Shown here: one piece after another, positions 62,062 through 64,000 of the stretch
How the letters are laid out: the number at the start of each line of letters is the position of its first letter
Numbering within the stretch: position 1 is the stretch's first letter
Source of the DNA: Paenibacillus sp. JZ16
Lineage (GTDB): Bacteria > Bacillota > Bacilli > Paenibacillales > Paenibacillaceae
Reading direction: 5' to 3'
NCBI RefSeq assembly: GCF_015326965.1
Contig: NZ_CP017659.1
Span: 6,771,001-6,835,000, forward strand
DNA: 64,000 nucleotides
The notes under the pieces: model-generated
Told to the model about the DNA's origin: nothing
Seen by the model: only the letters and a program-made list of their open reading frames with translations
Database searches by the model: none
Made by a program: the position numbers and the translations under genes

Positions 62062-63819
62062 ATGGGTAAAAAACAAAATGCAGCCCTCAATGTTCAGCGA
62101 AAAAATCGCCGCAAAATCATCAAAGTTACGGCACAGGTCGTTGTATTGGCCGTAGTAGCCGTCCTGCTGGCGAATGCGATTTTCGATTTTCGCACCTATA
62201 AGGAGCCGGACAGGTCGGCCTGGCGACAGGATCAGGGCTTTATTGCGCTATCCTATTTCGGAGTCGGCCGCACCGGGACATCCAAGCTCGTATCCAAGAG
62301 CCAGCTGGATGCACAATTGAAGGCCTTATATGAACAGGGCTACACCACGATTTCGCAGCAAGATATTATCGATTATTATCGTAATGGCAAGAAGCTGCCG
62401 GATAAAGCGCTGTATCTGTCCTTTGAAGATGGACGGAATGACTCCGCGCTGTTCGCGCAGCCGCTGCTGGAGAAATACAACTATAAGGCCACCTTCCTGT
62501 CCTATGCGGACAAAATGGGCAACAGTGAACGTAAATTTCTGCAGCCGAAGGATATGCTGAAGATGACCCGCACCGGTTATTGGGAGCTGGGGACCAACGG
62601 CAACCGGCTGACTTATATTAATATTTTTGATAGTGAAGGCCGTTATATCGGCGTTAAGGATGAGGGTGAACTGACCAGCAAATCCAACGTGGAGTATTAC
62701 AACCACTATTTGATGGATTTCATTCGCGACGAGAACATGATACCGCTCGAGAACCGCGCGGAGATGGAAGAACGGATTCAAGCTGACTATGAGGCGATGA
62801 ATAAAGTCTACACGGAATCGCTGGGCTACGTTCCAGGGACATATATGATCATGCACGCCAATGCGCTTGGCAGCGGCATGAATCAGCTTGTGGCCGATGC
62901 CAATACGGAGCAGATTGAGCAGTTGTTTGGGATGAATTTCAACCGGGAAGGTATGGCTTTCAACTCGCAGGATAGCGATCTTTATAATCTGACTCGGGTC
63001 CAGCCTGCTCCTTACTGGTCCACCAACCACCTGTTGATGAAGCTGCACAAGGACCAAGGACAATCTATGCAGTTTGTGCGGGGGGACAAGCAGCAGGCTG
63101 ACAAGTGGGAGCTGCTCGGCGGAGCGGTTGAATTTTCGGATAACCGTTTCGTGGTCACATCGCCTCCGTCTCAGGCAGGGACGGTTTATTTAAAAGGCAG
63201 CGAAGAGACTGACGTAACCGTCTCGGCTAAAGCGCTCGGCAATGTGGTAGGACGGCAGTCCATCTATGTCCGTTACGACCGGACCAAGGGCTCTTACGTA
63301 AGACTCCTTCTGGAGAACAACAACGTGGTGGTAGAGCAGAAGCGAGCAGGTCAAGCGCCCGAGGAGCTGTTCACTTATTCCCTGCCGAAGGTCGAGTGGG
63401 GTGAAGAGGATCTGCAATTCGACAAAGCATCGGTATATACCAAGGAACAGACGCAGGCCGGAGATCGGGATGATGAGAATGAGTATCCGGTCAACATACT
63501 TGGCAACCGCTCGTTGGAGATTTCGGTGAAAGGCCATTCCGTGTCGGTGAGTGTCGATCAACAGTTAATTCTGGACCAGCAGCCTGTGGATGTTTCGATT
63601 GGCGCAGGGGGCGTTGCGTTTGAATCGCAATATCACGAGCAGAATGAGAAGGATGATATTTACGACGCTATTTTTGAAGATGTCACCATAACATCTGAGT
63701 CTGCGGGCGGCGATCGGAAGCTGCTGTTTACGAACAAGCCGTCCGGACTGACCGGAGTCCTGACAGGCGTGCAGAGAAGTTTGAACCGGGCGGTTGACTG
63801 GGCTGTGGAGACCTTTTAA
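62062..63819 (+). CDS. Membrane-anchored NodB-like protein, probably non-catalytic, with C-terminal beta domain
   Basis: A 585-residue protein. One N-terminal helix (residues ~22-42) anchors it. The next ~280 residues resemble a polysaccharide deacetylase: LYLSFEDGRNDSALFAQPLL aligns with the TFDDG motif but with Glu for the first Asp, and the metal-binding His motif seems replaced by WELGTNGNRL, so it is probably inactive or altered. Residues ~350-570 are beta-rich (GNRSLEISVKGHSVSVSVDQ) and may bind carbohydrate. It follows the PilZ-GT2 gene by 32 bases and could guide the nascent chain. Confidence 0.68.
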   Translation: MGKKQNAALNVQRKNRRKIIKVTAQVVVLAVVAVLLANAIFDFRTYKEPDRSAWRQDQGFIALSYFGVGRTGTSKLVSKSQLDAQLKALYEQGYTTISQQDIIDYYRNGKKLPDKALYLSFEDGRNDSALFAQPLLEKYNYKATFLSYADKMGNSERKFLQPKDMLKMTRTGYWELGTNGNRLTYINIFDSEGRYIGVKDEGELTSKSNVEYYNHYLMDFIRDENMIPLENRAEMEERIQADYEAMNKVYTESLGYVPGTYMIMHANALGSGMNQLVADANTEQIEQLFGMNFNREGMAFNSQDSDLYNLTRVQPAPYWSTNHLLMKLHKDQGQSMQFVRGDKQQADKWELLGGAVEFSDNRFVVTSPPSQAGTVYLKGSEETDVTVSAKALGNVVGRQSIYVRYDRTKGSYVRLLLENNNVVVEQKRAGQAPEELFTYSLPKVEWGEEDLQFDKASVYTKEQTQAGDRDDENEYPVNILGNRSLEISVKGHSVSVSVDQQLILDQQPVDVSIGAGGVAFESQYHEQNEKDDIYDAIFEDVTITSESAGGDRKLLFTNKPSGLTGVLTGVQRSLNRAVDWAVETF

Positions 63820-63848
63820 AATTCGGATGGCGTAGGACGTGAACAAGA

Positions 63849-64000
63849 ATGAAGAATCGCAGGAGGAAATGGGCAGGAGCAGTGGTGCTGATGGCTTTGT
63901 GCGCTGCTGTCTCCTTCTGGTGGCTGCGCACCGAAGAGCAGGAGAAAGCACTGCAGGCTCAGATACCGCAAACGGGAGTAAAGCTGTCTGCCTGGATTAC
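63849..64000 (+). CDS. Membrane-anchored protein, continues beyond the window
   Basis: The first ~50 residues are visible: a basic start MKNRRRKWAGAVVLMA, a single membrane helix, then charged linker and VKLSAWI. The layout and the length before the first predicted strand resemble the TIM-barrel protein at 56049, whose mature part begins ATWLWDAS, so it may be a paralogue. AGGACGTGA upstream is a moderate ribosome site. It probably belongs to the same operon as the preceding genes. Confidence 0.5.
   Translation, partial: MKNRRRKWAGAVVLMALCAAVSFWWLRTEEQEKALQAQIPQTGVKLSAWI

Noticed and set aside
62326..63063. 245-codon minus-strand frame opposite the NodB-like gene
   Set aside because: Antisense frame without start signals or family motifs.
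1..64000. Mobile elements, prophage, CRISPR arrays, tRNA or rRNA genes
   Set aside because: No transposase or integrase domains, regular spacer-repeat arrays, or conserved RNA gene sequences were seen on either strand.

Overview
The window looks like a chromosomal segment of a spore-forming Firmicute, most likely Paenibacillus or a close relative. This rests on NreC/NarK/YwiC-type nitrate genes, YesM/YesN-type two-component systems beside LplB/YtcP/LipO-type sugar importers, AGGAGG ribosome sites, many GTG/TTG starts and many carbohydrate genes. No rRNA, tRNA, CRISPR array, insertion sequence or prophage was recognised. Species cannot be fixed from sequence reading alone.

Layout. (1) 1-3.4 kb: nitrate regulation and transport (nreC 3' end, a NarK transporter fused to a PAS domain, ywiC) and a small conserved protein. 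(2) 3.5-9.9 kb, minus strand: a probable mannoside operon (large class I mannose-6-phosphate isomerase, ROK kinase, GH38 alpha-mannosidase) with an AraC regulator upstream. (3) 10-15.3 kb: a YdhK-like lipoprotein, a TIGR01777 epimerase, an ACR3/BASS-type transporter, and the arginine-catabolic pair arginase and ornithine aminotransferase. (4) 15.5-18.8 kb: a UgpB/UgpE/UgpA-like ABC importer with no ATPase. (5) 19-26 kb: complete rbsRKDACB ribose operon behind an operator that also matches the CcpA cre consensus, then a Gfo/Idh dehydrogenase. (6) 26.1-34.8 kb: YesN/YesM-type two-component system divergent from an LplB/YtcP/LipO-type importer and a second Gfo/Idh enzyme. Four phased direct repeats sit at the importer promoter, and a strongly structured intergenic element follows the importer. 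(7) 34.8-41.6 kb: membrane protein, peroxiredoxin, Crp/Fnr regulator, stand-alone cobQ, a YtkA-like lipoprotein plus glutaredoxin, and an imine-reductase-like oxidoreductase. (8) 42-46.2 kb: a tight operon resembling enterobacterial ygiBC/yjfLMC (Ser/Gly-rich secreted protein, glutathionylspermidine-synthase-like ATP-grasp protein, lipoprotein, DUF350 protein) ending in an MthK-like potassium channel. (9) 46.4-48 kb: a GntR regulator divergent from an HPP-family membrane protein. (10) 48.7-64 kb (continues past the end): an apparently coordinated exopolysaccharide cluster.

The last cluster is the best candidate for an undescribed system. It encodes two processive GT2 synthases, one with an N-terminal PilZ (c-di-GMP) domain, and two different nucleotide-sugar dehydrogenases, which suggests a uronic-acid-containing polymer. 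It also encodes a membrane-anchored glycoside hydrolase with a CBM9-like domain, a membrane HEAT-repeat protein, an atypical receiver protein with Glu at the phospho-acceptor position, a tandem NodB lipoprotein with one dead and one intact domain, a second degenerate NodB protein, and membrane-anchored TIM-barrel proteins. No flippase, Wzy polymerase or initiating phosphosugar transferase lies in the visible part, so a synthase-dependent mechanism is inferred. All functional claims come from motif recognition and context; no database search was run.
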